From positions 2,046,001 through 2,110,000 of the forward strand of contig NZ_RKRD01000001.1 in NCBI RefSeq assembly GCF_003814745.1: a stretch of 64,000 nucleotides of DNA, written 5' to 3'. Below, piece by piece: positions 8,882 to 16,619 of the stretch. The notes beneath the pieces were generated by a model that worked only from the letters and a program-made list of their open reading frames with translations, did not search any database and was not told where the DNA came from. The stretch's first letter is position 1. Each line of letters begins with the position of its first letter. The stretch is from Hydrogenoanaerobacterium saccharovorans. GTDB lineage: Bacteria > Bacillota > Clostridia > Oscillospirales > Ruminococcaceae. The translations under genes and the position numbers were made by a program.

Positions 8882-9586
8882 ATGCTGAAAGTTGAAGATT
8901 TAAATGTGCATTATGGCGCAATTCATGCAATCCATGGGGTTAGCCTTGAGGTACACGAAGGTGAGATTGTCTCGCTGATCGGGGCAAATGGTGCAGGCAA
9001 AACCACTGTTTTGCAAACAATTACCGGGCTGATAAAATCCACCTCCGGTTCGGCTGTGTTAGATGAAAACGACCTGTTCGCCATTGAGCCCCCAAAAATT
9101 GTCAAACTCGGAATGGCGCATGTGCCCGAAGGTCGTCGCATTTTTTCGCAGATGACAGTGGCGGAAAACCTTGAAATGGGTGCGTTTATTCGAAATGATA
9201 ACGACGGAATAGAAAAAGATATGGATGATATCTACGGATATTTCCCCCGCTTAAAAGAGCGTGCAAAGCAGCTTGCGGGTACACTTTCGGGCGGCGAACA
9301 ACAAATGCTGGCTATCGGCCGCGCACTGATGAGTAAACCCAGAATCCTTTTGATGGATGAACCATCTATGGGGCTTTCTCCCCTGTTGGTAAAAGAAATT
9401 TTTGCTATTATTAAGGAGCTCAACAAAAAAGGGATGACCATTTTGCTGGTAGAACAAAATGCTAAAATGGCGCTCTCAATTGCCAACCGTGCCTATGTAT
9501 TGGAGACAGGCAATATGGTTATGAGCGGTGATGCAAAAGAAATGCTGCAAAACGACAAAGTGCGCAAAGCGTATTTGGGTGCATAA
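8882..9586 (+). CDS. livF: Branched-chain amino acid ABC transporter ATPase LivF
   Basis: A 234-residue ABC ATPase with Walker A GANGAGKTT, the LivF-type block GMAHVPEGRRIFSQMTVAEN, signature LSGGEQQMLAIGRAL and Walker B ILLMDEPSMGLSP. It pairs with LivG. AAAGGAGC lies upstream of the start. Last gene of the operon; a strong terminator follows at once. Confidence 0.95.
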   Translation: MLKVEDLNVHYGAIHAIHGVSLEVHEGEIVSLIGANGAGKTTVLQTITGLIKSTSGSAVLDENDLFAIEPPKIVKLGMAHVPEGRRIFSQMTVAENLEMGAFIRNDNDGIEKDMDDIYGYFPRLKERAKQLAGTLSGGEQQMLAIGRALMSKPRILLMDEPSMGLSPLLVKEIFAIIKELNKKGMTILLVEQNAKMALSIANRAYVLETGNMVMSGDAKEMLQNDKVRKAYLGA

Positions 9587-9590
9587 GTAC

Positions 9591-9615
9591 AAAGAGGGCG
9601 GTTACCGCCCTCTTT
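9591..9615. terminator. Terminator of the liv operon
   Basis: Stem AAAGAGGGCGGT/ACCGCCCTCTTT with a tiny loop and a T tract. It lies between livF and the convergent DUF3298 gene and can serve both. Confidence 0.85.
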
Positions 9616-9631
9616 TCATGTATTACTTGTG

Positions 9632-10315
9632 TCAGTGGCATCTGGGGCGCAGAACAACACCCTTTAAATATGGTATGGTAAATTCGGGTATTCCGCTTGC
9701 GTACGGGGCAATTTCGTATTGCTGAAAGTAAACAACCACCCCTTTTGGTGTTAGATAAAAACTTTCTTGATTAAAATAATTTGCGACATTTTGTTCGTAA
9801 TTATCAAAATAGATATTTTCTCCGTTCGCAATTTGCTTTGCGATTTGCAAATTGATTTGCGTAAGAATATAGTGACGATAATTTACAGAACGAGAGAAAA
9901 ATTGCCACAATTTCATGCGGCGTGCATCTTGCAAATTCCATGTATCTGAGTATTGAATGGTGTTACCATGTGCACCGCCGGTATACTCATACTGCTGAAA
10001 GTACATACTCACCGTACAGTCATGATTATAGGTAACCGTATAATTTAAAATTGCCTCAAATGCCCTGACAGGAAAGCCGTTTTCTACAGAATATTCATAT
10101 TGTTCCACTGCCATTTTAAATAGTTTGTTTTCACAGTATTTTTGAAACTCCAGTGCTTTTCTTTTGTAATGAACATTCATCCGGATAACGGCTGACTGAA
10201 ACTTTGCAGACACAAATTGCGGGTACTCAATTTTGTAACTCAGCAAAAGATTTTCTTTATAGTACATTTTTCTTTGGATAGTAATGCTTTTAATTAAAAC
10301 ACTATCGTAAAACAT
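9632..10315 (-). CDS. DUF3298/DUF4163-type protein
   Basis: A 227-residue protein without a signal peptide or membrane segment. The aromatic-rich core around YTVTYNHDCTVSMYFQQYEY, the block GGAHGNTIQYSDTWNLQDA and the C-terminal YFNQESFYLTPKGVVVYFQQ followed by YASGIPEFTIPY fit the DUF4163-DUF3298 pair found in RsiV-type anti-sigma factors and lysozyme-binding proteins. Here the membrane anchor and anti-sigma region are absent, so it is likely a cytoplasmic relative. AGGAGGG precedes ATG 10315. Function unknown. Confidence 0.75.
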   Translation of the reverse strand: MFYDSVLIKSITIQRKMYYKENLLLSYKIEYPQFVSAKFQSAVIRMNVHYKRKALEFQKYCENKLFKMAVEQYEYSVENGFPVRAFEAILNYTVTYNHDCTVSMYFQQYEYTGGAHGNTIQYSDTWNLQDARRMKLWQFFSRSVNYRHYILTQINLQIAKQIANGENIYFDNYEQNVANYFNQESFYLTPKGVVVYFQQYEIAPYASGIPEFTIPYLKGVVLRPRCH

Positions 10316-10384
10316 TTTACAATCCCTCCTATATGCAACATATGCCGCATATAAAAAGTTTGCTCGTTTATATTTTTATTTTGC

Positions 10385-10413
10385 TTGACATTAGCTGTAT
10401 TTGCGTATATACT
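10385..10413 (+). promoter_or_regulatory. Sigma-A promoter of the zinc-ribbon gene
   Basis: TTGACA, 17-bp spacer, TATACT, ending 62 bp before the ATG at 10475. Its presence argues against upstream in-frame starts. Confidence 0.7.
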
Positions 10414-10474
10414 TAAAGATAATGTTGAATGTTATATATTCAGCATATATTTTAAAAACGAGGTATACCATTTA

Positions 10475-10750
10475 ATGAATCAAGACAAAACCCTTATCTG
10501 TAAAGATTGTGGCGCAGAATTTATCTTCACTGCCGGTGAGCAAGATTTTTATGCTGAAAAAGGCTTCACCAATGAGCCTCAGAGATGCAAAGCTTGCCGT
10601 AATTCTCGCAAGAATTCCAATGGCAACTCTTCTCAGAGAGAAATGTTCACTGCTACATGTGCATCTTGTGGTTGTGAGGCAAGAGTTCCTTTCCAGCCGA
10701 GAGAAGACCGTCCGATTTATTGCAGCGACTGCTTCTCCAAACAGAGATAA
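10475..10750 (+). CDS. Double zinc-ribbon protein (zf-trcl type)
   Basis: A 91-residue protein with two treble-clef/zinc-ribbon units. The first is LICKDCGAEFIFTAGEQDFY with partner RCKACR (CxxC...CxxC); the second is CASCG with partner YCSDC. The unit ending in AEKGFTNEPQRCKACR is the probable zinc-ribbon domain common in Firmicutes. Likely a small cytoplasmic zinc protein binding nucleic acid or protein; no role is established. ATG 10475 is chosen because a promoter at 10385-10413 excludes the longer frame and GAGGT lies upstream. Confidence 0.85.
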   Translation: MNQDKTLICKDCGAEFIFTAGEQDFYAEKGFTNEPQRCKACRNSRKNSNGNSSQREMFTATCASCGCEARVPFQPREDRPIYCSDCFSKQR

Positions 10751-10774
10751 TTTCTGCTTAAAATAAGGACATGA

Positions 10775-10799
10775 ATACACCCTTCGGGGTGTATTTTTT
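10775..10799 (+). terminator. Terminator of the zinc-ribbon gene
   Basis: Stem ATACACCC/GGGTGTAT closed by a TTCG tetraloop and followed by T residues. Confidence 0.9.
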
Positions 10800-10805
10800 A
10801 TGTAA

Positions 10806-10832
10806 AAAAGGCGGAGAAATGCTCCGCCTTTT
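10806..10832 (-). terminator. Terminator of the HD-GYP gene
   Basis: Stem AAAAGGCGGAG/CTCCGCCTTTT, 13 bp beyond the HD-GYP stop codon, with T residues on the minus strand. Confidence 0.85.
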
Positions 10833-10845
10833 ATTATATTCTTCT

Positions 10846-11952
10846 CTAAACAAACAATATTTCAGGAAAAGCCATTTCATCATCGGCTACACCTTTAATT
10901 GTAACATTTAAGTATTCGTTGTTGGTATCAGCAAGGTCTATTTCTTCACCAGTATGCTCTTGGGGAAGCAACAAGCGTATTTTGGGGCGCAAGATATTTT
11001 GCGCAGAGTTTTGTATTACTACTGCAATAAACCCATTGCTCAACTCTACAACCGTTCCCACCGGATAGATAGCAACTGTTTTTAAAAATGACTGCAAAAG
11101 CTCAAAGTCAAAATGAGTATCGGCACAGCCCATCATGTACTCGATTGCATCACTGGAAGACCAAGCCTTTCGATAAGACCTTTGCGAAGTTAATGCATCA
11201 TAAACATCTGCCAAAGCAGTAATTCTTCCATACAAAGGGATGTTTTTCCCCATAAGACCTTGAGGGTAACCGGTTCCATTATATTTTTCGTGGTGGGTTA
11301 AAATCCCTTTCAGCACTGCTGAAGATATTTGATGGCAAGGGCTAAGGCGAACAACCGCTTTATCGGGGTGAGACTGCATAACCTTAAATTCTTCATTTGT
11401 AAGTACGCTTTTTTTATTGATAATCTCCAGCGGAACATCCAATTTACCAATATCGTGCAAAAGGCCACAGATACCTAACTCTGTTAATGTCGATTTCGGG
11501 TAGCATTGTTGGATGCCAATAAGTATGCATAATATACACACGTACATGCTGTGGGTGTAGGTATAGGTATCGTAATCTTTAATGTCGACAATATTAATTA
11601 AACATTCTTCTTTCGAAAGAATATGATTAACCAAATCATTAACGGTATTGGAAATAGCTTTGATTGAGGAGAGAGATATGGTTGCATGGCTTGCATAATC
11701 ATTGTAAAAATGCTTCAATTCCGTAATTACTGTCTGTTTCAGTTCAGAATCAACAACTTCAGTCACTTCTAAATCGCCGCAGAATTGGCTTTGAATATAT
11801 ACACCTTGAATATTATTTTTAGCGAGTTTAGCTATAATGGAAGACGATAGTTTTTGCCCCGCAACTAGCAGAGAAAAAAAACATGATCCGCAGGTAACAT
11901 CCCGCGCAAGGATCATACCCGGTTTTAAATGTTTTAATGGAACATATATCAT
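10846..11952 (-). CDS. HD-GYP domain cyclic-di-GMP phosphodiesterase
   Basis: A 368-residue cytoplasmic protein. The N-terminal part (1-110) begins MIYVPLKHLKPGMILARDV, as in many HD-GYP proteins. The HD-GYP domain follows with HDIGK (His166-Asp167), the HHEKYNGTGYP signature, and the downstream DVYDALTSQRSYRKA block. HD-GYP enzymes hydrolyse cyclic-di-GMP to pGpG or GMP. The GYP motif is intact, so activity is likely. There is no receiver or membrane sensor domain, so the input is unclear. ATG 11952 is chosen; a TTG 36 bases upstream has no ribosome binding site. Confidence 0.9.
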   Translation of the reverse strand: MIYVPLKHLKPGMILARDVTCGSCFFSLLVAGQKLSSSIIAKLAKNNIQGVYIQSQFCGDLEVTEVVDSELKQTVITELKHFYNDYASHATISLSSIKAISNTVNDLVNHILSKEECLINIVDIKDYDTYTYTHSMYVCILCILIGIQQCYPKSTLTELGICGLLHDIGKLDVPLEIINKKSVLTNEEFKVMQSHPDKAVVRLSPCHQISSAVLKGILTHHEKYNGTGYPQGLMGKNIPLYGRITALADVYDALTSQRSYRKAWSSSDAIEYMMGCADTHFDFELLQSFLKTVAIYPVGTVVELSNGFIAVVIQNSAQNILRPKIRLLLPQEHTGEEIDLADTNNEYLNVTIKGVADDEMAFPEILFV

Positions 11953-12119
11953 TTCTTTAATCCCAACTGTAAATATATTTAACGGCAAATTAGTTACATT
12001 TTACCATTATAAGAAATTATAACATACTTTATAATATTACTATGAAATAAAAAAGAAGTCAAATATTTGTAAAAATTGTTTTTTCTTGTCGTAATACCAG
12101 TATAAAAAACAAACAAAAA

Positions 12120-12147
12120 CCCTCAGAATACCCAGGTAAACTGAGGG
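12120..12147 (-). terminator. Terminator downstream of the small zinc-ribbon gene
   Basis: Stem CCCTCAG/CTGAGGG followed on the minus strand by a T-rich tract. The rest of 11953-12212 shows nothing recognisable. Confidence 0.7.
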
Positions 12148-12212
12148 AATAAAAACTTGTAATAAAAAGCGCCTACAACTTACTTAGCTATAACCAAGCG
12201 CACAAAACGGGG

Positions 12213-12365
12213 CTATTGAGTTTCTCCGCCTTTTGTATTGTCTTTCAACTTGGATTTTTCTTCTTCTGCTGCCTCACGTATATTTATACTGCCACAATTT
12301 GGGCAATGATCGGGCTCGTCTTTACGTTTAAAGGTAAACAAGCATTTTGAACAGATATAAATCAT
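12213..12365 (-). CDS. Small rubredoxin-like zinc-ribbon protein
   Basis: A 50-residue gene. It begins MIYICSKCLFTFKRK and continues DHCPNCGSINIREAAEEE, so it has a CxxC...CxxC metal knuckle in the first 25 residues followed by a charged Glu/Lys helix and a polar tail. GAGGTG lies 6 bases before the ATG, which strongly supports translation, and a terminator follows. Such knuckles bind zinc or iron; the short form resembles small rubredoxin-like proteins of Clostridia. Its function is not known. Confidence 0.8.
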   Translation of the reverse strand: MIYICSKCLFTFKRKDEPDHCPNCGSINIREAAEEEKSKLKDNTKGGETQ

Positions 12366-12435
12366 AAAGTCACCTCGCTTATATTATAGCATAGGTGTGA
12401 GAAAGAAAAAAGTAGAGTATCAGACTTAAACAAAA

Positions 12436-12756
12436 CTATTTATATAACACCGCCGTACCGGAAGCAGTTACCATAAGCATACCATTGTTCGAACCCAGAA
12501 CTTCGTAATCCACATCAATACCAACTACCGCATTTGCACCTAAATTTGCAGCACGGCGCTCCATCTCTTGTAATGCCTGCTGACGAGCATTAATCAATTC
12601 TTCTTCGTAAGAGTTGGAACGTCCCCCAAAAATATTAGTCAAACCTGCGGCAAAATCTCTCACGAAATCTACGCCCGAAATAATTTCGCCAAAAACAATA
12701 CTCTTGTATTCAATAATTTCTTTCCCCTGAATGGTTGGAGTAGTGGTTAAAATCAT
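12436..12756 (-). CDS. YbjQ family (DUF74) protein
   Basis: A 106-residue protein with the conserved YbjQ pattern: MILTTTPTIQGKEI at the start, FGEIISGVDFVRDFAAGLTN in the middle, then ARQQALQEMERRAANLGANA and GIDVDYEVL. Families of this type form beta-sandwich pentamers and are annotated as putative heavy-metal-binding, but the role is unproven. ATG 12756 is preferred over a frame extension of 14 residues because GGGGGC lies just upstream. Confidence 0.88.
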   Translation of the reverse strand: MILTTTPTIQGKEIIEYKSIVFGEIISGVDFVRDFAAGLTNIFGGRSNSYEEELINARQQALQEMERRAANLGANAVVGIDVDYEVLGSNNGMLMVTASGTAVLYK

Positions 12757-12977
12757 AGCTAAGCCCCCATATCTTAATATTTTAGAATATTGTATCACAA
12801 CCGAGCATGAAAGAAAAGCGAAAAGCTTTACGAAAGTATTTGCAAATTAAGTACATCTATACTGAGAATTAACTGCCTGAAAAGCGATTACTGACATTGA
12901 AACTAAACTCTTTGATAACAGTGCCGATATTATAGATAGATGCTATTTACATCGCTGAACAGAAAGGATGTTTTGCA

Positions 12978-13760
12978 GTGTTTTTTAAGACCAAAAATGA
13001 ATTAAATGAGAAAAAATTTATCTTTAACACAGACCGGGTTGAAGAAACTACAGATGACAGTATTGAAAATTCAACCGTAGAATCGATTGTAGAGGAACCG
13101 GCGGAAGATGTCACCCCTGCTGAGGCTCAGAAAGATGATGATGTAGAAACAGAACAACAGAAAATCGAACCCGTTATTTATGACTCTGATCTTGTAGCCT
13201 CTATATCCAGAAACACCACCATTAACGGCTCAATTATAACCAAAGACAATCTTGATATATTCGGTGATGTAAACGGAACAATTTCAAGTGAGTGTGTAGT
13301 TAAGGCTTACGGTACTATTCTTGGAGATATACAGTGCAAAACTTTGGTTGCAAACGGAGCAACCATTACAGGCGACATCTCTTGCGTTACCTCTGCTATT
13401 ATCGGAGATAATGTGGTTGTAAGTGGCAACATCACCTCTCCATTAATCAACGTAAGCGGAAAAGTAGACGGTAATTTGACCGCAGCAGAATCGATTACGA
13501 TTACAAATACAGCTGTTATAACTGGTGATATTTCAACACCGGTGTTTGAAGTTGCCAAAGGGGCTGTAGTGGAAGGAAAAATTATGATGGACAAACTCCA
13601 ACATAATAACGCTACATGCAAGTTCCCTAAACGCGATGAGCCATCATCTTTCGAAACAACCGATAAAAAGGCGAAAAAGAAAGGTGTTACAAAGCTTGAG
13701 TTCCCATCTGAGGCAAACACCGGCATTCAAAATGCTCCTACAGGAACAGATTCCAAATAA
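12978..13760 (+). CDS. Bactofilin (polymer-forming cytoskeletal protein)
   Basis: A 260-residue bactofilin. The N-terminal 75 residues are acidic and probably disordered. The central right-handed beta-helix (about 80-200) has the family pattern TTINGSIITKDNLDIFGDVN, then a ladder of xxGxIxC/xxGDI turns (for example TILGDIQC, TITGDISC, VITGDIST). The C-terminal tail is Lys- and Ser-rich. Bactofilins self-assemble without nucleotide into filaments that scaffold cell-shape or envelope proteins. GTG 12978 is the start, with GAAAGGATG before it. Monocistronic, with a terminator. Confidence 0.9.
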   Translation: MFFKTKNELNEKKFIFNTDRVEETTDDSIENSTVESIVEEPAEDVTPAEAQKDDDVETEQQKIEPVIYDSDLVASISRNTTINGSIITKDNLDIFGDVNGTISSECVVKAYGTILGDIQCKTLVANGATITGDISCVTSAIIGDNVVVSGNITSPLINVSGKVDGNLTAAESITITNTAVITGDISTPVFEVAKGAVVEGKIMMDKLQHNNATCKFPKRDEPSSFETTDKKAKKKGVTKLEFPSEANTGIQNAPTGTDSK

Positions 13761-13771
13761 ATTCTTTTTCA

Positions 13772-13802
13772 GCCCGCAGTTTGAAATTTACAAACTGCGG
13801 GC
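13772..13802 (+). terminator. Terminator of the bactofilin gene
   Basis: Stem GCCCGCAGTTTG/CAAACTGCGGGC followed by ATTATTTTTT. Confidence 0.9.
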
Positions 13803-14099
13803 ATTATTTTTTAATAAAGAATATGTCGAACATAATTTAGAATAAATTGCCCTAATACAACCAATTATGTATATAATAACCGCAGAGTACAAAAAATTAG
13901 AGTTTTAGCAAAAAGCAGATGTATTCGTGTACGGTTATTATATTTATTCTCACATGGGGTGCGAAATTTGCCTACCGGCAAAGCCGCACATTGCCAATTA
14001 TATCAAAACACTTCGTGTTTATGATACAATAAGTCGGTTACCGTACTTTGATTTTAATTGATGTTAATGTTGTAGCAAACTATAATAGGAGGTGATTGT
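13803..14099. other. Intergenic region with an inverted repeat
   Basis: No gene seen. ATATAATAACCG at 13871-13882 and its inverse CGGTTATTATAT at 13932-13943 form a 12-bp inverted repeat with a 49-bp loop. A second loose inverted similarity around AAACACTTCGTGTTT lies near 14005-14020. The promoter of the following small gene must be in this interval. Confidence 0.4.
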
Positions 14100-14294
14100 A
14101 TGTTAAAGTCCGACAAGATGCTGCAGTCAGATAAGGAGCTTGCAGTGCAATTTGCATCTGCTTATGTTTCGGCATGGTTTTCAAAAACCAATGTAGTTCA
14201 GCCAATGAATGGTCCGATGATAAAAAACATTATAACAGAATCTTACAATGCAATTCATGCCTTATCTGAAGATACATCCACGGAGGATAAATAA
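14100..14294 (+). CDS. Small hypothetical protein (64 residues)
   Basis: Not recognised. The protein starts MLKSDKMLQSDKELAVQFAS, is mildly acidic with an aromatic middle (YVSAWFSKTNVVQPMNGP) and ends in an acidic tail. A near-perfect AGGAGGTGATTGT ribosome binding site and a following terminator make it a real gene. No membrane segment or metal motif. Similar small proteins are scattered in Clostridia without assigned function. Confidence 0.75.
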   Translation: MLKSDKMLQSDKELAVQFASAYVSAWFSKTNVVQPMNGPMIKNIITESYNAIHALSEDTSTEDK

Positions 14295-14301
14295 ATGTGC
14301 C

Positions 14302-14336
14302 AAAAGCCAATCTTGATAAATATAGGATTGGCTTTT
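14302..14336 (+). terminator. Terminator of the 64-residue gene
   Basis: Stem AAAAGCCAATC/GATTGGCTTTT. Confidence 0.8.
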
Positions 14337-14413
14337 GTAATTACACTATTTACATCATAATCTTTTTTGTGGCAATAATAATAACCAATTATATTATGTA
14401 AGGAGTTTATTCG

Positions 14414-15274
14414 ATGCAGCCACAAGAAAAAAATGTGTTTCCGCCACAACATCAAAATCAACATCCCGGCAAAGAATCCGAAATGAATCCGGCACCGCAA
14501 TACGACAACCCCAATTATAAAGCAGCCGGAAAACTGCAAGGTAAAACCGCTGTTATCACCGGAGGAGACAGCGGCATTGGCCGCGCTGTTGCTGTTGCAT
14601 TTGCAAAAGAGGGTGCCGATGTTGCTATCATTTATCTAAACGAAAACAGCGATGCAGACCAAACGGTGGCAGATGTAACAAAACTCGACCGAAAATGCAT
14701 AAAAATAGCTGCTGACTTAAAATGCGAGCAAACAGTAACCGATGCTCTTACACAAGCTGTCAATGAGCTTGGTCACCTGGATATCTTAATAAATAATGCC
14801 GGCGTTCAATACCCGCAAAACAGCATTAGCGATATTACAAAAGACCAGCTTTTGCATACATTTGAAAGCAACTTTTTTTCTGCTTTTTATCTTACCAAAG
14901 CAGCTCTCCCCCATTTATCCACCGGCTCTGCTATCATCAATACTACATCTGTTACAGCATTTGAAGGTAACCCAACCTTGATAGATTATTCGGCTACCAA
15001 AGGGGCAATAGTATCTTTTACCCGCTCTATGGCATTGTCTCTTGTAAACCAAGGTGTGCGTGTTAATGCAGTTGCGCCCGGCCCTGTTTGGACGCCATTA
15101 ATCGTTTCAAGCTTTTCCCGCGAAAAGGTACAAACCTTTGGCTCTACCACACCAATGCAGCGTGCAGCACAACCTTTTGAGATGGCACCGCTGTATGTGT
15201 TTTTAGCTTGCGAAGATTCTTCCGATATTACAGGACAGGTATTCCACATAAACAGCGGTACTGTAATTAATTAA
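14414..15274 (+). CDS. SDR family oxidoreductase (YghA/YhdF type)
   Basis: A 286-residue short-chain dehydrogenase with the extra N-terminal tail (first 40 residues, Pro/Gln/Asn-rich, ending PNYKAAGKLQGK) typical of the YghA/YhdF/general-stress-protein-39 group. The Rossmann motif is TGGDSGIG, the structural motif NNAG, and the catalytic Tyr-Lys pair is in YSATK with a preceding Ser in NTTSV. It uses NAD(P)H on an alcohol or carbonyl substrate that cannot be predicted; the group includes putative glucose/ribitol dehydrogenases. An AAGGAG site precedes the start. Confidence 0.92.
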   Translation: MQPQEKNVFPPQHQNQHPGKESEMNPAPQYDNPNYKAAGKLQGKTAVITGGDSGIGRAVAVAFAKEGADVAIIYLNENSDADQTVADVTKLDRKCIKIAADLKCEQTVTDALTQAVNELGHLDILINNAGVQYPQNSISDITKDQLLHTFESNFFSAFYLTKAALPHLSTGSAIINTTSVTAFEGNPTLIDYSATKGAIVSFTRSMALSLVNQGVRVNAVAPGPVWTPLIVSSFSREKVQTFGSTTPMQRAAQPFEMAPLYVFLACEDSSDITGQVFHINSGTVIN

Positions 15275-15299
15275 TGTGACAGTACGTCGTTGTGTACGG

Positions 15300-15350
15300 A
15301 GCAGCTTTATCTGCACTATAGTTGATGATAGATAAAGCTGCTTCTTTTTT
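15300..15350 (+). terminator. Terminator of the SDR gene
   Basis: Stem AGCAGCTTTATC/GATAAAGCTGCT with an interrupted loop and a T tract. Nothing further is recognised between 15351 and 15563. Confidence 0.8.
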
Positions 15351-15563
15351 GGCTCGTCTCTCGCTTTACTTTTAAACAAGTACGACGGCTGATTTTAAGC
15401 TGTTCATTACAGGATTTTTACTGCCACATCATCAAGCGTTTTTTAGCTAAAATTGCATAGAGAAAATTGAAAGCGCTAAAAATAAAACCCTGTAGACCAC
15501 TACGTAATACGATACGTAATAGCGCAAATTTTATTAAGTTTTTACGAGTTTATTCATAAAAAC

Positions 15564-15610
15564 AAAAAAGACCGAGAACCCGCTTTACAAGCCAGTTTCT
15601 TGGTCTTTTT
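15564..15610 (-). terminator. Terminator of tRNA-Ala
   Basis: AAAAAGACC pairs with GGTCTTTTT across a 28-nt partly paired loop, immediately 3' of the tRNA on the minus strand and followed by T residues. Confidence 0.75.
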
Positions 15611-15612
15611 CT

Positions 15613-15688
<76 letters not shown>

Positions 15689-15847
15689 AAATTTTTTCCG
15701 ACGAAGATATTATAACATATTGTTTTTACTATTTCAATATGTTTTTTACTGTATTGTAAACAGAATGCTAATTTTTGACGATAACCATGAAAATTTTATT
15801 TTTGGTGATATAATGAAAACAAAAACAAGAAACGGAATGTTGAAAAA

Positions 15848-16534
15848 TTGACCAAAAAATCGAAGAAAATACTTAAGATAACAGGAATTTTGGTTGTTAT
15901 AATCATATTTGGTATTTTGATTTTTAAACTGATGCCATGGTTTATTTCTCTTGCCAATCCTGTAGTGCGTAATGAATTTAAAACATACATTTCATCATTG
16001 GGATGGAAAGGCGCCTTCGTTATGCTGGGCATACAAATATTGCAAGTAGTAATTGCCGTATTTCCCGGTGAACCTGTCGAATTACTTGCAGGCATAATTT
16101 ACGGCACGTGGGGCGGGTTGCTGTTGTGTATGGTGGGTTTAACCATTGGTACTTGTATCATATTTTATTCGGTACGTGCATTGGGCAGGGGGTTTGTTGA
16201 ATGGATGTTCAGTAAAGAAAAAGTGCAAAAGCTGTCGTTTTTAAACGACAACAAAAAGTTGGAGATGATCACCTTTATCCTCTTTTTTATACCCGGTACG
16301 CCAAAGGACATTCTTACTTATGTGGCACCTCTTACTAAAATACGGCCACGCGATTTTTTTATCATATCCATTTGTGCCCGTATACCGTCAATCATCACAT
16401 CCACTTATGCCGGACAAACGATTATAGATGGTGAATGGTGGAAAACGCTTGGAATGTTTCTTCTTATGGGCATCATAGGTATTGCGGGTATTTTGGTAAA
16501 TAACTCTATTATGGATAAAAACAGCAAAAAATGA
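15848..16534 (+). CDS. TVP38/TMEM64 (DedA-like) membrane protein
   Basis: A 228-residue polytopic membrane protein. An N-terminal helix is followed by the TVP38 blocks FPGEPVELLAGIIYGTWGGL and FFIPGTPKDILTYVAPLTKI, the re-entrant Pro-Gly motifs of the VTT/SNARE-associated superfamily. Members are thought to move lipids or protons across membranes; the substrate here is unknown. The start is TTG 15848 (KKSKKILKI follows), with GGAATG upstream; the overlapping ATG is out of frame and ends after four codons. Confidence 0.88.
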   Translation: MTKKSKKILKITGILVVIIIFGILIFKLMPWFISLANPVVRNEFKTYISSLGWKGAFVMLGIQILQVVIAVFPGEPVELLAGIIYGTWGGLLLCMVGLTIGTCIIFYSVRALGRGFVEWMFSKEKVQKLSFLNDNKKLEMITFILFFIPGTPKDILTYVAPLTKIRPRDFFIISICARIPSIITSTYAGQTIIDGEWWKTLGMFLLMGIIGIAGILVNNSIMDKNSKK

Positions 16535-16540
16535 TATAGG

Positions 16541-16584
16541 CAACAGAAAGCGGCATCGATTTTAGTCGATGCCGCTTTCTGTTG
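16541..16584. terminator. Bidirectional terminator, TVP38 gene and adhE
   Basis: A 19-bp stem, CAACAGAAAGCGGCATCGA and its inverse, with a TTTTAG loop between the convergent genes. Confidence 0.85.
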
Positions 16585-16619
16585 TGTGTTAGGGTATATT
16601 AGCAGAGGTATGGCGTAAA

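Noticed and set aside
9632..10315. RsiV-type anti-sigma factor
   Set aside because: The DUF4163/DUF3298-like region is present, but there is no transmembrane helix, no anti-sigma N-terminus and no sigma gene beside it.
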